From positions 1 to 42,121 of IMG/VR virus record IMGVR_UViG_3300042568_000126: a stretch of 42,121 nucleotides of DNA. One strand, 5' to 3'. Position numbers and translations under genes: made by a program. Position 1 is the stretch's first letter; each line of letters opens with the position of its first letter. This document shows, piece by piece, positions 10,405 through 19,157 of this stretch. Under the pieces are notes generated by a model. It did no database searches and was not told the origin of the DNA. It saw only the letters and a program-made list of their open reading frames with translations. The stretch is from a virus.

Positions 10405-10887
10405 TTAGACTCTCTTGACCATGTATTGGTAGTTCTTGTTGTACCGTTCCGCAGGCTCAAAGCCTAGGAGGCGTGCCCAGCGGATGTGCGTTGTGTTGCG
10501 GGTATCGAACAAGTTAGCCATCAGGTACTTGCCTGCTCCAAACAGCCCAAGCCAGTACGGGGCTTCGCGGAGGACGGACTTGTGATACTTGGTCATGGCA
10601 TCCGTACCAAACAGCCACGGGCTTCCGATCCATGCGTGGGTGTAGCCGCAGCCAAACATAAGGAAGGGGACATCGTCAGCGCAGGCCACCCAAGCGTGGG
10701 GTGATACAGAAACGCTGTCACGCACGATCTCGTACAGCGTCCTATCGTTGCAGTAGGGGTTTTCCATTAGCTCGCGTACATCTGTCCAGCGCATCTCGCG
10801 CACGATGTGTAGGATGTCGTCAGGGGTGGGGTGGCGATAGGTTACGCCCGATACCGCTGGAAGTTCGTTGTGAAGTTGGCGATCCAT
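10405..10887 (-). CDS. gp13-like protein with acetyltransferase-type fold
   Basis: 160 residues from ATG 10887 (MDRQLHNELP), chosen because AGGAGC lies just upstream; the frame open to 10908 lacks such a site. The C-terminal segment NTTHIRWARLLGFEPAERY resembles the end of T7 gp13 (NTSHIRFLK...) and the last strand-helix unit of GNAT acetyltransferases. In T7, gp13 is needed for virion assembly; an enzymatic role is not established. Its place directly after tail tube B and before the gp14-like gene matches T7 order. The gene overlaps the end of the tail tube B gene by about 45 bases. Confidence 0.72.
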   Translation of the reverse strand: MDRQLHNELPAVSGVTYRHPTPDDILHIVREMRWTDVRELMENPYCNDRTLYEIVRDSVSVSPHAWVACADDVPFLMFGCGYTHAWIGSPWLFGTDAMTKYHKSVLREAPYWLGLFGAGKYLMANLFDTRNTTHIRWARLLGFEPAERYNKNYQYMVKRV

Positions 10888-13580
10888 TCTGCTCCTAGGA
10901 TAGTACACGGGAACGGCGTAGCGTTCGTAACTTCGATGGTCAGGTTGTCCGTCTTGGTCAGGGTGGGGAAGCGATACTCCCCGTTGTCCAGCTTAACCGA
11001 GCCGCCACCATCGTTGCCAAGGCTGGCCGTGTAGGTCATCGTAGCGGGGGTCTCCTGCTGGATCTGCACGCTGACCGTGAAGTTGTTGGTGTTGGCAAAC
11101 TTCAGCACACCGAACAAGTTCTGGTAGCGACCAGTCTTGACCGAGGCGGAGCCACCGTTGCGGGTGTCCTCGCGAACATCCACGCGACCAAACTGGTAGC
11201 GCATGGTGTACGGATGGCCGAAGTGCATACCAGTAACTGCCGTCTGATTGCCGGGAATATCAAACTGGGAGCTGCTGATTCTAGTGACCGCCAGCACAGT
11301 ACCGTCAGCCTTGACTACAGTTGAAGTCCAGCCAGTAGCCGGAAGATCAAAGCCCGTAGGTACAGTTACTCGCGTGTTGCCGCTAACAAGCGTCTTGGTC
11401 AAGCTGTCCATATTGATGCGTGCGTCAATCAACGGCGCGGTTACGGTACTGAAAGTATCCGTACCGAACTTGATGTCCATCTTCTGGAGGGCATAGCCAG
11501 TACCGATCTTGGTGACCATGTACAGCGTGTTGTCGTAGAACGCTACCGTCAGGATCTCGAACGGGTAGGCGAACTTAGACCACGCCGACTGGATGATGTC
11601 GTTACCGTTGATGAAGTACTTCCAGACATACAGCGTATCGGGATCGCTGGCGCAGCGCAGGAAGAACACCTCTTCGGTTGAGGAGCCTACGATCTCCGAC
11701 ACATTGCTTGGGATGTAGCGGGGGATCTGTGTGGCTAGGCTGTTGGCCTGATACGAACCAACAGTCACATTCTCCAGAACCTGCTGGAACTCCCACATCG
11801 ATGCGTATAGATCGCGGTTGGTGGAGAAGTAGATGTTCTTGCCTACGGCTACGGGTGACACGCCCATATCAGCCTCGTAGGCTGTCACGAACTGGATGCT
11901 AGCCGTCTTAGGCGTAAGCAGAGGCTCGCCTGTGACAACGAACTGCGCCCTGTCCGCAAACACAATGAGACGCTCGTTGTGCGGGACAGCGTGTTCTAGC
12001 TTGGCTACAGAGGTGTGGGAGGCTTGGAGATCAATCGGGTCAGCATCCAGAAGCTGCCGCACGGTGCTGCGCCAGAAGTTGCCGTAGATGCCAGCCTCCG
12101 ACATCACAACAGAGGACTCCGTAAGCAGACCCAGACGGTTCTTGTGGAAGAACACATCGGTGATGGGGGCATCAACAAAGGTCGGGGCAGGGTTGCTATC
12201 GTCGTCGCCCACCAGCCGATCTAGCCAATTAAAGGCTTCGACCGAGAAGTATGGCGTACCCGCAGTTCCAGTAATAGTGCCGCTAACATCGACCCGCCGC
12301 ACGATAGCCAGCGGCATATTCTCTAGCTCGTACTTAATGCCCGGGCCTACTGTCTCGCGCCACTCGCCCTCGCCAAAGTCGCCGGACACCTTAGCAACAA
12401 ACTTCACATAGAAGTCGTCCTCGGCTGTCTCCACCGAACCTTGGATCTTGAAGACTACACCATCGCGGCATCGCGGAGGCAACTCGTCAAAGTTGTCCAC
12501 CGTCTGGAAGTAGGACTTCATGGCGGTATCGCCAATAGAGTCCTTGGTCGTAATAGAGGTAATGTCTAAAGTAGAGTGGGTTACTTCAATAACTGAGCCT
12601 GAAACAATTGTGCTCCAACCTGTTCCAACGCCGCCAGTAATTGCTGCCGTGGTCAGCTTGGTTGCTAGCTGCGCCGCGATAGCATCTGTTTTAATGTTTG
12701 CATACTCGCTGGCCTGCCCGTCATTGATCTCGGTAATCGAGCCAAGACCTAACGAAGAGGTGGGGGTAAACGACAACCCCGGGATCTTGGAGCGGATGAA
12801 TAGCTGACCGCCGCTGACATATGCAGTCACGAGTTCATCGAGCGAGTCTCCGGCACTTGCTGCGTTAATAGCATCGCGTGCAACAATTGGATTGTTAATT
12901 CCAGCGTTGGCCCAGTTACGGGTGTAGCCTAGGATAGTAATATTACCACCCGTAAGCGAAGACACATTCGCTCGCCACAGTTCGGCAGCGGCTGTAGTAC
13001 CAGCCGTGGTTCCGTCCCAAGTGGACACCTCAGCGTCCGCAAGGCCAGTCACAAAGTTAATCGTAGCCTTGTAGTTGATCTTGTAGTTACCCTGCCGGAT
13101 ATAGATATACGCCTTACGCGCATCCTGTGCAGCCGTGGTAGCAGCACCCAGCGTGACGGTCTTAGCCGTGTTGGTCAGGAAGGTGTAGTCGTTGACCGTA
13201 GTCCACTTGTAGTCGCTAGCCGCGCCCGTCAGGTAGTTGTTGACCAGCGTAGCGTCAGGGTAGAAGACAAACTCATCATTACCGTTCAGATCCCACACAC
13301 GGACTGCATCATACGCCGTTGCGGTGTTATCCACGACAGCGGCAAGATACCGTTCAGAGGTATCCCGATTGATCCAATGGTAGCTGGCGTTACCATAGTC
13401 GTCGTCCACCGAAGCGGTAAGGGAATTCAGCCATTGCGTAGGGAACCGCTTCTTCAGCCCCTCTACGATAGTCCCGTAAGCGTTCTCCTGCACCTTGCAT
13501 TGGCTCTCCAGACGCAGCGCATCCGGCTGCTGGGAGACACCGCCAACAAGGTTAGGTTGAGCCTTAGAGATCAGAACCAT
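10842..13580 (-). CDS. Tail tubular protein B (gp12-like nozzle)
   Basis: A 912-residue protein (T7 gp12 is 794). The N-terminus, with AQPNLVGGVSQQPDALR at about residues 7-23, is the family signature; it is followed by many short beta-rich segments as expected for the nozzle at the tail tip. It forms the distal tail with tail tube A and anchors the fibres. The gene starts 2 bases after the tail tube A stop codon and ends in TAA. Identification rests on the N-terminal signature, length and gene order and is secure. Confidence 0.95.
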   Translation of the reverse strand: MVLISKAQPNLVGGVSQQPDALRLESQCKVQENAYGTIVEGLKKRFPTQWLNSLTASVDDDYGNASYHWINRDTSERYLAAVVDNTATAYDAVRVWDLNGNDEFVFYPDATLVNNYLTGAASDYKWTTVNDYTFLTNTAKTVTLGAATTAAQDARKAYIYIRQGNYKINYKATINFVTGLADAEVSTWDGTTAGTTAAAELWRANVSSLTGGNITILGYTRNWANAGINNPIVARDAINAASAGDSLDELVTAYVSGGQLFIRSKIPGLSFTPTSSLGLGSITEINDGQASEYANIKTDAIAAQLATKLTTAAITGGVGTGWSTIVSGSVIEVTHSTLDITSITTKDSIGDTAMKSYFQTVDNFDELPPRCRDGVVFKIQGSVETAEDDFYVKFVAKVSGDFGEGEWRETVGPGIKYELENMPLAIVRRVDVSGTITGTAGTPYFSVEAFNWLDRLVGDDDSNPAPTFVDAPITDVFFHKNRLGLLTESSVVMSEAGIYGNFWRSTVRQLLDADPIDLQASHTSVAKLEHAVPHNERLIVFADRAQFVVTGEPLLTPKTASIQFVTAYEADMGVSPVAVGKNIYFSTNRDLYASMWEFQQVLENVTVGSYQANSLATQIPRYIPSNVSEIVGSSTEEVFFLRCASDPDTLYVWKYFINGNDIIQSAWSKFAYPFEILTVAFYDNTLYMVTKIGTGYALQKMDIKFGTDTFSTVTAPLIDARINMDSLTKTLVSGNTRVTVPTGFDLPATGWTSTVVKADGTVLAVTRISSSQFDIPGNQTAVTGMHFGHPYTMRYQFGRVDVREDTRNGGSASVKTGRYQNLFGVLKFANTNNFTVSVQIQQETPATMTYTASLGNDGGGSVKLDNGEYRFPTLTKTDNLTIEVTNATPFPCTILGAEWIANFTTNFQRYRA

Positions 13581-13581
13581 A

Positions 13582-14214
13582 TCAGAAGTGGTTTAGGTTG
13601 TTGAGGACATTGCGGCGCATCACGACACGGCCTGCGGCCCAGCCATCAAAGATGGTGTAGTCCGAGTCCGTAGCCTCTTGGTCACGCAGAGCGGCCAGAG
13701 CCATGATCTCATCCTGCATCTGGAACTGGTGAACGGTAGGCGCACCAGCAATGCGGTCTTGGAATACACGCGCAGCTTTGATCATGATGTAGCGGCGTGC
13801 GGTCTCTGGGATTTGCTCGAAGTCTTGGTAGTAGACGATCTCGCACTTCGGATCGATACCCAAGACAAAGGTGTTCTTGTTGTGAGCCTTGTTGTACAGG
13901 CGCATAGCTCCTGCTCCCGTACTGTCGAAGCGCACTACGATCTCGTAGTCAAGGCGGGACAGGCTCTCGTCATACAGGTCGATCTTCGCGTAGTCAGTCG
14001 GCACGGCAACCTTGCCGTTGACATCACGAGTCAGGGTCTTGACCTCGGTGTTGAAGTGCCAACCCATCGATAGGACTTCGCGAGTGGCCTCATCAAGCAC
14101 AGACTCAGCCATCTGCCCATCAGCTCGGGTGGCCGGAAGTGCTGCAATAGGAGCTTCACCGATGCCTGCCAGCATCGTGTTCACAGCTTGGAGCTTGTTG
14201 GTGGAGACGACCAT
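13582..14214 (-). CDS. Tail tubular protein A (gp11-like gatekeeper)
   Basis: 210 residues, close to T7 gp11 (196). The N-terminus has KLQAVNTMLAGIGEAPIAAL, the typical opening of this family, and the middle carries EIVYYQDFEQIPETARRYI, also characteristic. It forms the ring joining the portal to the nozzle. It follows the capsid gene after a strong hairpin (14240-14267) and is immediately followed by tail tube B. Confidence 0.94.
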   Translation of the reverse strand: MVVSTNKLQAVNTMLAGIGEAPIAALPATRADGQMAESVLDEATREVLSMGWHFNTEVKTLTRDVNGKVAVPTDYAKIDLYDESLSRLDYEIVVRFDSTGAGAMRLYNKAHNKNTFVLGIDPKCEIVYYQDFEQIPETARRYIMIKAARVFQDRIAGAPTVHQFQMQDEIMALAALRDQEATDSDYTIFDGWAAGRVVMRRNVLNNLNHF

Positions 14215-14239
14215 AGTGTTTCTGTAGTAAGGGGGAAGT

Positions 14240-14267
14240 GGGGGCTACCCGCTATTGGATAGCCCCC
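14240..14267 (-). terminator. Hairpin directly after the capsid gene
   Basis: On the minus strand an 11-bp stem (GGGGGCTATCC with GGGTAGCCCCC, one G-T pair) closes a 6-base loop AATAGC, starting 7 bases after the capsid stop codon. T7 has its main phage RNA polymerase terminator at this exact place, after gene 10. No long T-run follows, only CTT then CCCCCTT, so it may also act as a processing or stability hairpin. The stem is read directly; the function is inferred. Confidence 0.7.
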
Positions 14268-14274
14268 AACGAAA

Positions 14275-15336
14275 TCACGATGCCTTCGTCAAGTTGATGC
14301 AGCACTCAGGGCGCAGCACGCCGTGGCCCATCGCGTAGCGAGCGACCAAGAGCGTACCCTGACGGTCGATGCGGTACTCCGACTGCATCGAGAGATCCAT
14401 CAGCTTCAGCGTACCAATGGCTTGCTTGGTGAAGAAGGTCGTAACGATCTTCGTACCTTCCTGACCAGAAACCAAATCCGAGTTACGGTACTTGGCGGGG
14501 CCAGTCTGCGAAGATCCGGCAATACCGTCATTAACTGAGGTTGCGATCTTCGCATACGGGGTGTGGTTCGACTTCATGATCTTGATGCCGCCGATTTCCA
14601 GCATTTCGCCGGGGCTAACCAACGAGCCGTTCTCGCTGCTGGTCACATCCTTGTTGAAGAGAACCGTCTTGGCGACATCCGAGATGCCGGAACGGTACAG
14701 CTTGTAGAAGGTATCCGGCTGGACGATAGCGTAGCGATCACCCTTCGGGACATTGACTTCATCAAAGCGAGTAGCCGCCGTGTAGCACGCACCGATGAAA
14801 GCCTCAACAGCCGTAGTCAGCGTGCCGCTGAAAAGAGTTGCGTCGAGAATCGGGCGGGTAGGAACCGTGTGGTCGGTGTTGAATGCAGTCGTGTAGCCTG
14901 CAATCGCCAGCAACTGGATCAATTGCTTGTCCGAGGTGTACGCCAACGCACGACCCATCTCGGTCGAGTAGATCGAACGGATGTCGTAGTGGTTTTCCAG
15001 CTCTTCGATTTCCGGGACAAAGGTCGTCGAGACCAGCAGGTCGTCCACCGTGATGGTCGTCTCGGCTTGCTTGAACGCCGTACCAGTCGTGAAGGCGGTT
15101 GAATCCAAGAGGTCAGAACCCGGAGTGTGGTATCCAGCTTGCGCGACACCAACGCTCGGGAACTGAGCGGACTTACCATTGGTGATGGTGCGGACGGTCG
15201 TCAGCGGAATCATGACATTGGCCTGTTCAAAGGCCGTCATCACTTCACCGCTGAATTGCTTCAGGAACAGCGCGTCATAGGTGGATCCAGAAGCGTTAAC
15301 AAGTCCCGGGCGGGACATTGTGGGTGTAATCGGCAT
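14275..15336 (-). CDS. Major capsid protein (gp10-like)
   Basis: 353 residues, about the size of T7 gp10A (345). The sequence includes FLKQFSGEVMTAFEQANV near the N-terminus and GDRYAIVQPDTFYKLYRS in the middle, both typical of podovirus HK97-fold capsid proteins. It lies after the scaffold gene as in T7, though separated from it by a lipoprotein gene and a roughly 200-base leader with a strong hairpin. No frameshift product was identified. Start ATG 15336 follows the leader; no strong Shine-Dalgarno sequence is evident. Confidence 0.95.
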   Translation of the reverse strand: MPITPTMSRPGLVNASGSTYDALFLKQFSGEVMTAFEQANVMIPLTTVRTITNGKSAQFPSVGVAQAGYHTPGSDLLDSTAFTTGTAFKQAETTITVDDLLVSTTFVPEIEELENHYDIRSIYSTEMGRALAYTSDKQLIQLLAIAGYTTAFNTDHTVPTRPILDATLFSGTLTTAVEAFIGACYTAATRFDEVNVPKGDRYAIVQPDTFYKLYRSGISDVAKTVLFNKDVTSSENGSLVSPGEMLEIGGIKIMKSNHTPYAKIATSVNDGIAGSSQTGPAKYRNSDLVSGQEGTKIVTTFFTKQAIGTLKLMDLSMQSEYRIDRQGTLLVARYAMGHGVLRPECCINLTKAS

Positions 15337-15539
15337 TGTCTTAGTTCACTTTACAAACAGAGTCAAAGATGAAAGGGTTAACGATCAGCCAGCTATCAGC
15401 CTTGCGCCAAGTTGTCCACCGTAGCAGGCTTGGTTCCAGCGATTACCGTCAGTCGTGAATGGATAGGAGGGATCTAGGTTAGCGGCCTAGACCCCTCCAG
15501 CGGAGCTGTCCTAAGGTAGCGATTCTGTCGGGCAGCAGT
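15337..15539 (-). promoter_or_regulatory. Untranslated leader of the capsid gene
   Basis: About 200 bases without a gene between the lipoprotein stop and the capsid ATG. It contains the 33-base hairpin at 15466-15498 and, read on the plus strand, a 23S-rRNA-like motif at 15508-15532. In T7 the matching interval holds the strongest phage promoter, phi10. I could not recognise a phage promoter by eye because the recognition sequence of this polymerase is unknown. Confidence 0.5.
15466..15498 (-). terminator. Long hairpin in the capsid gene leader
   Basis: A 13-bp stem with a single G-T pair (GGAGGGGTCTAGG with CCTAGATCCCTCC on the minus strand) and a 7-base loop. No T-run follows, so it is a candidate RNase III-type processing or mRNA-stabilising structure for the most abundant transcript rather than a classical terminator. 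The structure is seen; the role is inferred. Confidence 0.6.
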
Positions 15540-15932
15540 TCATGCAGAAGGGTGTTTAACCTTCTCCTCAACCACGGCAAGATCCTTCTTGCGCGTCTGG
15601 CTGCGGTAGTAGTTCAGAGCGAGGGCTGCGAGGATACCCACCAAGCCGCCCTCAGCAGACTCTGGAAGACCCGTGAGTGTGTCGGCGGTGCGCTGCTCAA
15701 CTGCTTCAGCGACAGCCTCAACTGCTTCAGCGAATTCCTTAGAAGCCTCTCGAACCTCCTCCTTGGCTTCAGCCACATCGTCCTTGGTGGCCGTCTGGTC
15801 GGAGATCTTCTCCAGAGCCTCTACAGTCTTCTGCTCGTACTTCGCCTGTGCGTCAGCCACAGCGCGGATGTCAGCAGAGGTAACACACGCTGCCAGAAGC
15901 AGCGACAGGGAAAGGATGCTTAGGATTTTCAT
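15540..15932 (-). CDS. Small lipoprotein with coiled coil, inserted between scaffold and capsid
   Basis: 130 residues. The N-terminus is a bacterial lipoprotein signal: MKILSILSLSLLLAAC with the acceptor Cys at position 16. A long Glu/Ala-rich coiled coil follows with an internal repeat (EAVEAVAEAVE), then a short hydrophobic segment near residues 96-108 (GLVGILAALALNYY) and a basic tail. It should be exported and lipidated (inference). A lipoprotein inside the head-assembly block is out of place. It could be a spanin-like lysis protein or a superinfection-exclusion lipoprotein; I do not recognise a family. Start ATG 15932 overlaps the scaffold stop, so it is co-translated with late genes. 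Confidence 0.8.
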   Translation of the reverse strand: MKILSILSLSLLLAACVTSADIRAVADAQAKYEQKTVEALEKISDQTATKDDVAEAKEEVREASKEFAEAVEAVAEAVEQRTADTLTGLPESAEGGLVGILAALALNYYRSQTRKKDLAVVEEKVKHPSA

Positions 15933-16678
15933 CAGAGGTTCTTGGAGTTGGCTAGACGCTTGGTGACTTCGTTACGGTAGGCGGGGTCAGAAGCGTACCG
16001 CTTGTCTGCCATAGCCACCTTGACCTGTGCCCACGATTCAAACGGGGCCATAGATGAGTTACCGTTAGCTTTGCCAGACAGCAGGCTGGGGCCATTGCTC
16101 TCACGGTACTGGGCATACAGACCCTTGATAGCAAGAGACTGCTGGGCCGGATCGTTAGAGGAGACAGCCTTGTTGTAGGCTGCTACCTGCTCGGGGGCTA
16201 GGCTCTTAGCGGCCCACTCCACCATACCGTTGTAGGCTTCACGGCCTCCGATGTCCTGCGTCAGGGTGCTGATCTGCTGGTCAGCTAGAGCCTTAGCACC
16301 ATCGATGTACTGCCGGATCATGGCAGTAGGCACACCCGTAGCTTCCAGAGCCGCCAAGGATTCAGGCGAGAGGTCACCCTTCTCAGCGAACTCCTTGGTG
16401 TACGGCTCGAAGTCGATAGTCTTGGGGGCTTCAGGCGTAGTGCCCTGCTTCTTCTCAAGCTCGGAGTACGCCTTGGCTAGATCCTCAGCCGACTTGAACT
16501 TCTCAGGAAGCCACGAGGGGCGTTCACCAGACGGAGCGGCAGCAGGCTCATTGGAGGGAGCAGGGGTAGGAGCCGCGCCTGCCTCCGTCTGGGGAACACT
16601 TACGGGTGCGGCCTGTTGCTCGGGAGCACTCGGGCCGGGAATATTGGGGATGACATTGACTTGTTGAAAGTTGCTCAT
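15932..16678 (-). CDS. Capsid assembly scaffolding protein (gp9-like)
   Basis: 248 residues (T7 gp9 is 307). The N-terminal 50 residues are disordered and Pro/Ala/Glu-rich, followed by RPSWLPEKFKSAEDLAKAY, the hallmark of podovirus scaffolds, and a charged helical C-terminus (VTKRLANSKNL). It directs procapsid assembly and is then lost. It overlaps the end of the portal gene and precedes the lipoprotein and capsid genes. Confidence 0.93.
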   Translation of the reverse strand: MSNFQQVNVIPNIPGPSAPEQQAAPVSVPQTEAGAAPTPAPSNEPAAAPSGERPSWLPEKFKSAEDLAKAYSELEKKQGTTPEAPKTIDFEPYTKEFAEKGDLSPESLAALEATGVPTAMIRQYIDGAKALADQQISTLTQDIGGREAYNGMVEWAAKSLAPEQVAAYNKAVSSNDPAQQSLAIKGLYAQYRESNGPSLLSGKANGNSSMAPFESWAQVKVAMADKRYASDPAYRNEVTKRLANSKNL

Positions 16679-18252
16679 TGCGTCTGCTCCTGATTAGGCT
16701 GTGCTTGTTGCATAGCTCCTTGTACCATCGCCTTGCCGCCAAGGTCGAGTGCCTTGGGGCCAAGCTGCTGGGCCATCTGCATCATCTGGGCCTGCTGCAT
16801 CTCTTGCTGCATCTCCTCTTGGCTCTTGATGAGACCCTTCGGATTGATGCCCAGAGCGGCAGCACGGCGGCTGAAGTAGTCACCGACATTGATGTACTGC
16901 GCCAGAGCTTGGGGGCCAAGCGATGCGGCAGCACCCTGCACAAAGATGTCCAGCTTCTGAAGGTCGTGGCCTCGGCCAAGGGCTTCAACGCCCGTGATGA
17001 CAACAGGGCTGACCACGCCATCATTCAGCTTGGGTAGCTTCTGGGCCTTGGTCATACGCTTCATAACGAGGCGCACCAAGGGTAGCTGGAACTCGGCAGC
17101 AAGGACGGAGTACACACCACCGAGGGCGGACTCCAGCTCTTGTGCCATGTAGCGGATCTCCTCAGCCGTGACGCGCTCGGCGTTACGCTGGATCGAGGAG
17201 TTCATCAGGAAGGCGTAGCCCAGCCGCTGCTCAATAGACTGGCTGACCTGCGAAGCGATGTTGAGGTCGGCCTGCTTCTGAGCTTGGAGGACGGTGACAT
17301 CCGCAGCGTTACCGCTGATGAACCCACCGTTGGGGGCCAAGGCGCAGTCCTTGATACGGGTAGTACCGTTGGGGGCGACGAGGAACAGGAGGCGAGCAGC
17401 AGCAGCCGAACCCTCTACGATGGCCTGCGTCAGACCTTCCAGAGAGATTAGGTCACCGAGGTACTCCTCGACATGGCCGCGACCGTAGTCTTCGTCAGCG
17501 ATGTGCGACCAGCGCAGGACAATCCACGGAAGCTCGTCCGGCTTGTATGTGCCGTAGCTGCCCGGGATCTTGATGCCTTCAACTTCTTGGTAGACCTCGT
17601 ACTTGCCCTCTTCGAGGTAGACCTTGGTGTACAGATCGTAGGTCTTGTCGGGGTTGTTGTAGCTGGGAGACTCCTTCTCCTGTAGCTCCAACACCTCACG
17701 CACATCCTCAGGCAGCGCGTCTTCCGCGATGCACTCCTTGGTGATCAGGCACAGAAGGTTACCCATAGGATCCCTTCTGGTCACATACTGATCAAGGTGG
17801 AACACCCGCAGCTTGGTGTCCTTGTCGAGGTACAGCAGGGCGTTGCCTGTGGTGATAAGGTGCTTGATGGCCTCGAACACCTTGACCCGCATACCGCTGC
17901 GCTCCACCTCGTTCATTACCGCCTGCTCAATGCGGGAGAGAGACTCCTCAATCTCACCCATCTGCTGCGGCATCTGCTGGAGCATAGCCATCTTGAATTC
18001 ATCCAGCGTCAAACGGAAGAAGCTGGCGTTCGGTGGGAGCAGAGCCAACAGCAACTTAGACGCAAGGTTGTTTACCCCTCGCGCACCCAGTCCTTGGAAC
18101 GGGGTAGCCAGCGTCTCCTGCTGCGTGTGACCCTCATCCGTAATCAAAGACGGGATGGTCAGCTTGGCGCAGGAACGCGCCCGATCTAGGAATGCCTGAC
18201 GGTCGGTTTCCAACCGCTGGTAGGTGTGCTGTGCGCTCTGCTCTTGAGACAT
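16675..18252 (-). CDS. Portal protein (head-tail connector, gp8-like)
   Basis: 525 residues, matching T7 gp8 (536). The N-terminal TPFQGLGARGVNNLASKLLL and the following LLPPNASFFRL are family signatures, and the C-terminus is rich in Gln and Met. It forms the dodecameric channel for DNA packaging at one capsid vertex. It starts 1 base after the stop of the Pro-rich gene without a good ribosome-binding site, so translation is probably coupled. Confidence 0.96.
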   Translation of the reverse strand: MSQEQSAQHTYQRLETDRQAFLDRARSCAKLTIPSLITDEGHTQQETLATPFQGLGARGVNNLASKLLLALLPPNASFFRLTLDEFKMAMLQQMPQQMGEIEESLSRIEQAVMNEVERSGMRVKVFEAIKHLITTGNALLYLDKDTKLRVFHLDQYVTRRDPMGNLLCLITKECIAEDALPEDVREVLELQEKESPSYNNPDKTYDLYTKVYLEEGKYEVYQEVEGIKIPGSYGTYKPDELPWIVLRWSHIADEDYGRGHVEEYLGDLISLEGLTQAIVEGSAAAARLLFLVAPNGTTRIKDCALAPNGGFISGNAADVTVLQAQKQADLNIASQVSQSIEQRLGYAFLMNSSIQRNAERVTAEEIRYMAQELESALGGVYSVLAAEFQLPLVRLVMKRMTKAQKLPKLNDGVVSPVVITGVEALGRGHDLQKLDIFVQGAAASLGPQALAQYINVGDYFSRRAAALGINPKGLIKSQEEMQQEMQQAQMMQMAQQLGPKALDLGGKAMVQGAMQQAQPNQEQTQ

Positions 18253-18253
18253 A

Positions 18254-18430
18254 CTAGATTGTGTTTACTGCCCGTAGGGGAATGACGAGCTGATTAGTTC
18301 CGAGCCGCGCAGCCATAGCACGCATCTGCTCGCTCTGGGCATCCGCAGCAACCTTAGGGGTAAAGGGTGTGGGGGCCGGAGGGGGAGGCGGAGGCGGGGG
18401 TTGCGGGGTGATCTTAGGGGCTGAACACAT
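18254..18430 (-). CDS. Small proline-rich protein upstream of the portal
   Basis: A 58-residue frame not apparent from length-filtered predictions. It starts at ATG 18430 inside the end of the previous gene, in another frame, and ends with TAG just before the portal ATG. It begins MCSAPKITPQ, continues with eight consecutive prolines, and ends in RLGTNQLVIPLR. Short proteins starting MC, with a Pro-rich middle and a G-T-x-x-L-x-I/V-P-like end, occur near portal genes in many podoviruses; their function is unknown to me. It fills what would otherwise be a 160-base gap. The overlapping start and typical ends support it. Confidence 0.7.
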   Translation of the reverse strand: MCSAPKITPQPPPPPPPPAPTPFTPKVAADAQSEQMRAMAARLGTNQLVIPLRAVNTI

Positions 18431-18608
18431 CGTCCTGCTGCTCGTTATATCGTTGGATGAGGTAGTCGATTACTGACCGCTGTCCGGCCCGATAGAAGAT
18501 TAGCCGCTCGGCTTCATCGAGACGGGCACATCTGTCAGGGTAGATAGAAGCCAGAAAGCGGATCAGCTCCTTAGGAACTGTGGGGCATTTATCAGAGTTC
18601 GTATCCAT
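18414..18608 (-). CDS. Small hypothetical protein
   Basis: 64 residues, MDTNSDKCPTVPKELIRFLA..., ending TAA. It is acidic and probably helical, with no membrane segment or motif I recognise. It overlaps the preceding gene by about 17 bases and the Pro-rich gene at its end, as expected in this tightly packed block between exonuclease and portal genes. Podoviruses often carry a short conserved protein here; I cannot assign a function. Confidence 0.65.
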   Translation of the reverse strand: MDTNSDKCPTVPKELIRFLASIYPDRCARLDEAERLIFYRAGQRSVIDYLIQRYNEQQDDVFSP

Positions 18609-18795
18609 CGTAGCCCTGCATTTCGTGCAGCAAACGCAGCTCGGCTAGCTCCTTGCGGAGCTGCTCGATGACTGCGTAGACTTCGTTGGCCTCGGTGTAC
18701 AGGGAGTTGAGCTGCTGGCGCACAGCCTTAGCCCTAGCCATCCGTGCGTCCTTGGTCAGGGACTCGTCGGCAAAGTCAAAGGTACGATGCTTCAT
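18592..18795 (-). CDS. Small coiled-coil hypothetical protein
   Basis: 67 residues from ATG 18795, which overlaps the upstream TGA as TGATG; a GTG three bases earlier is possible. The sequence is heptad-rich (NEVYAVIEQLRKELAELRLL), so a coiled coil is likely. No family is recognised. It is coupled to its neighbours on both sides. Confidence 0.65.
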   Translation of the reverse strand: MKHRTFDFADESLTKDARMARAKAVRQQLNSLYTEANEVYAVIEQLRKELAELRLLHEMQGYDGYEL

Positions 18796-19157
18796 CACCA
18801 GCTCTCGTCCGTCTCAGCGCAGCGGCGTTGAGCTTCGCGGCTACGGATAGCAGCCATCAGGATGATGGTGTAGTTGATCAGGTCGAGGCAGGTATCCTCC
18901 ACGCTCTCGTCCTTGACCGCCAGATCCCCGTCCTTGGTAAAGCCAGCAAGGCGGGACAGCTTGTCGCCCATGCGGATGATGATGCCAACCTCAACGCTGC
19001 CCAGATCCATAGCTTCGATCTGCCGGAAGTTACGGAACGGATCCTCGGTCGAGGCGTAGTCTTGGCACTTGGCCTCCATGATGAGCTGCGCCTTGACGCA
19101 GGCATCCGTGTGGATCGACAGCGGGGTAACAAGCGGGTAGATCTTCAGGGTGTCCAT
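18795..19157 (-). CDS. Nmad1/DUF1599-like (MazG-type) nucleotide protein
   Basis: 120 residues with the pattern K-x-x-DY...DPFRNF, then SVEVGIIIRMGDKLSRL and DESVEDTCLDLINYTIIL. These segments match a phage family (nucleotide-modification-associated domain 1, related to all-alpha NTP pyrophosphohydrolases) that lies next to replication genes. The acidic residues of the second and third segments would bind metal. It probably acts on a nucleotide pool or a modified nucleotide (inference). It lies just after the exonuclease with a short overlap. Confidence 0.7.
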   Translation of the reverse strand: MDTLKIYPLVTPLSIHTDACVKAQLIMEAKCQDYASTEDPFRNFRQIEAMDLGSVEVGIIIRMGDKLSRLAGFTKDGDLAVKDESVEDTCLDLINYTIILMAAIRSREAQRRCAETDESW

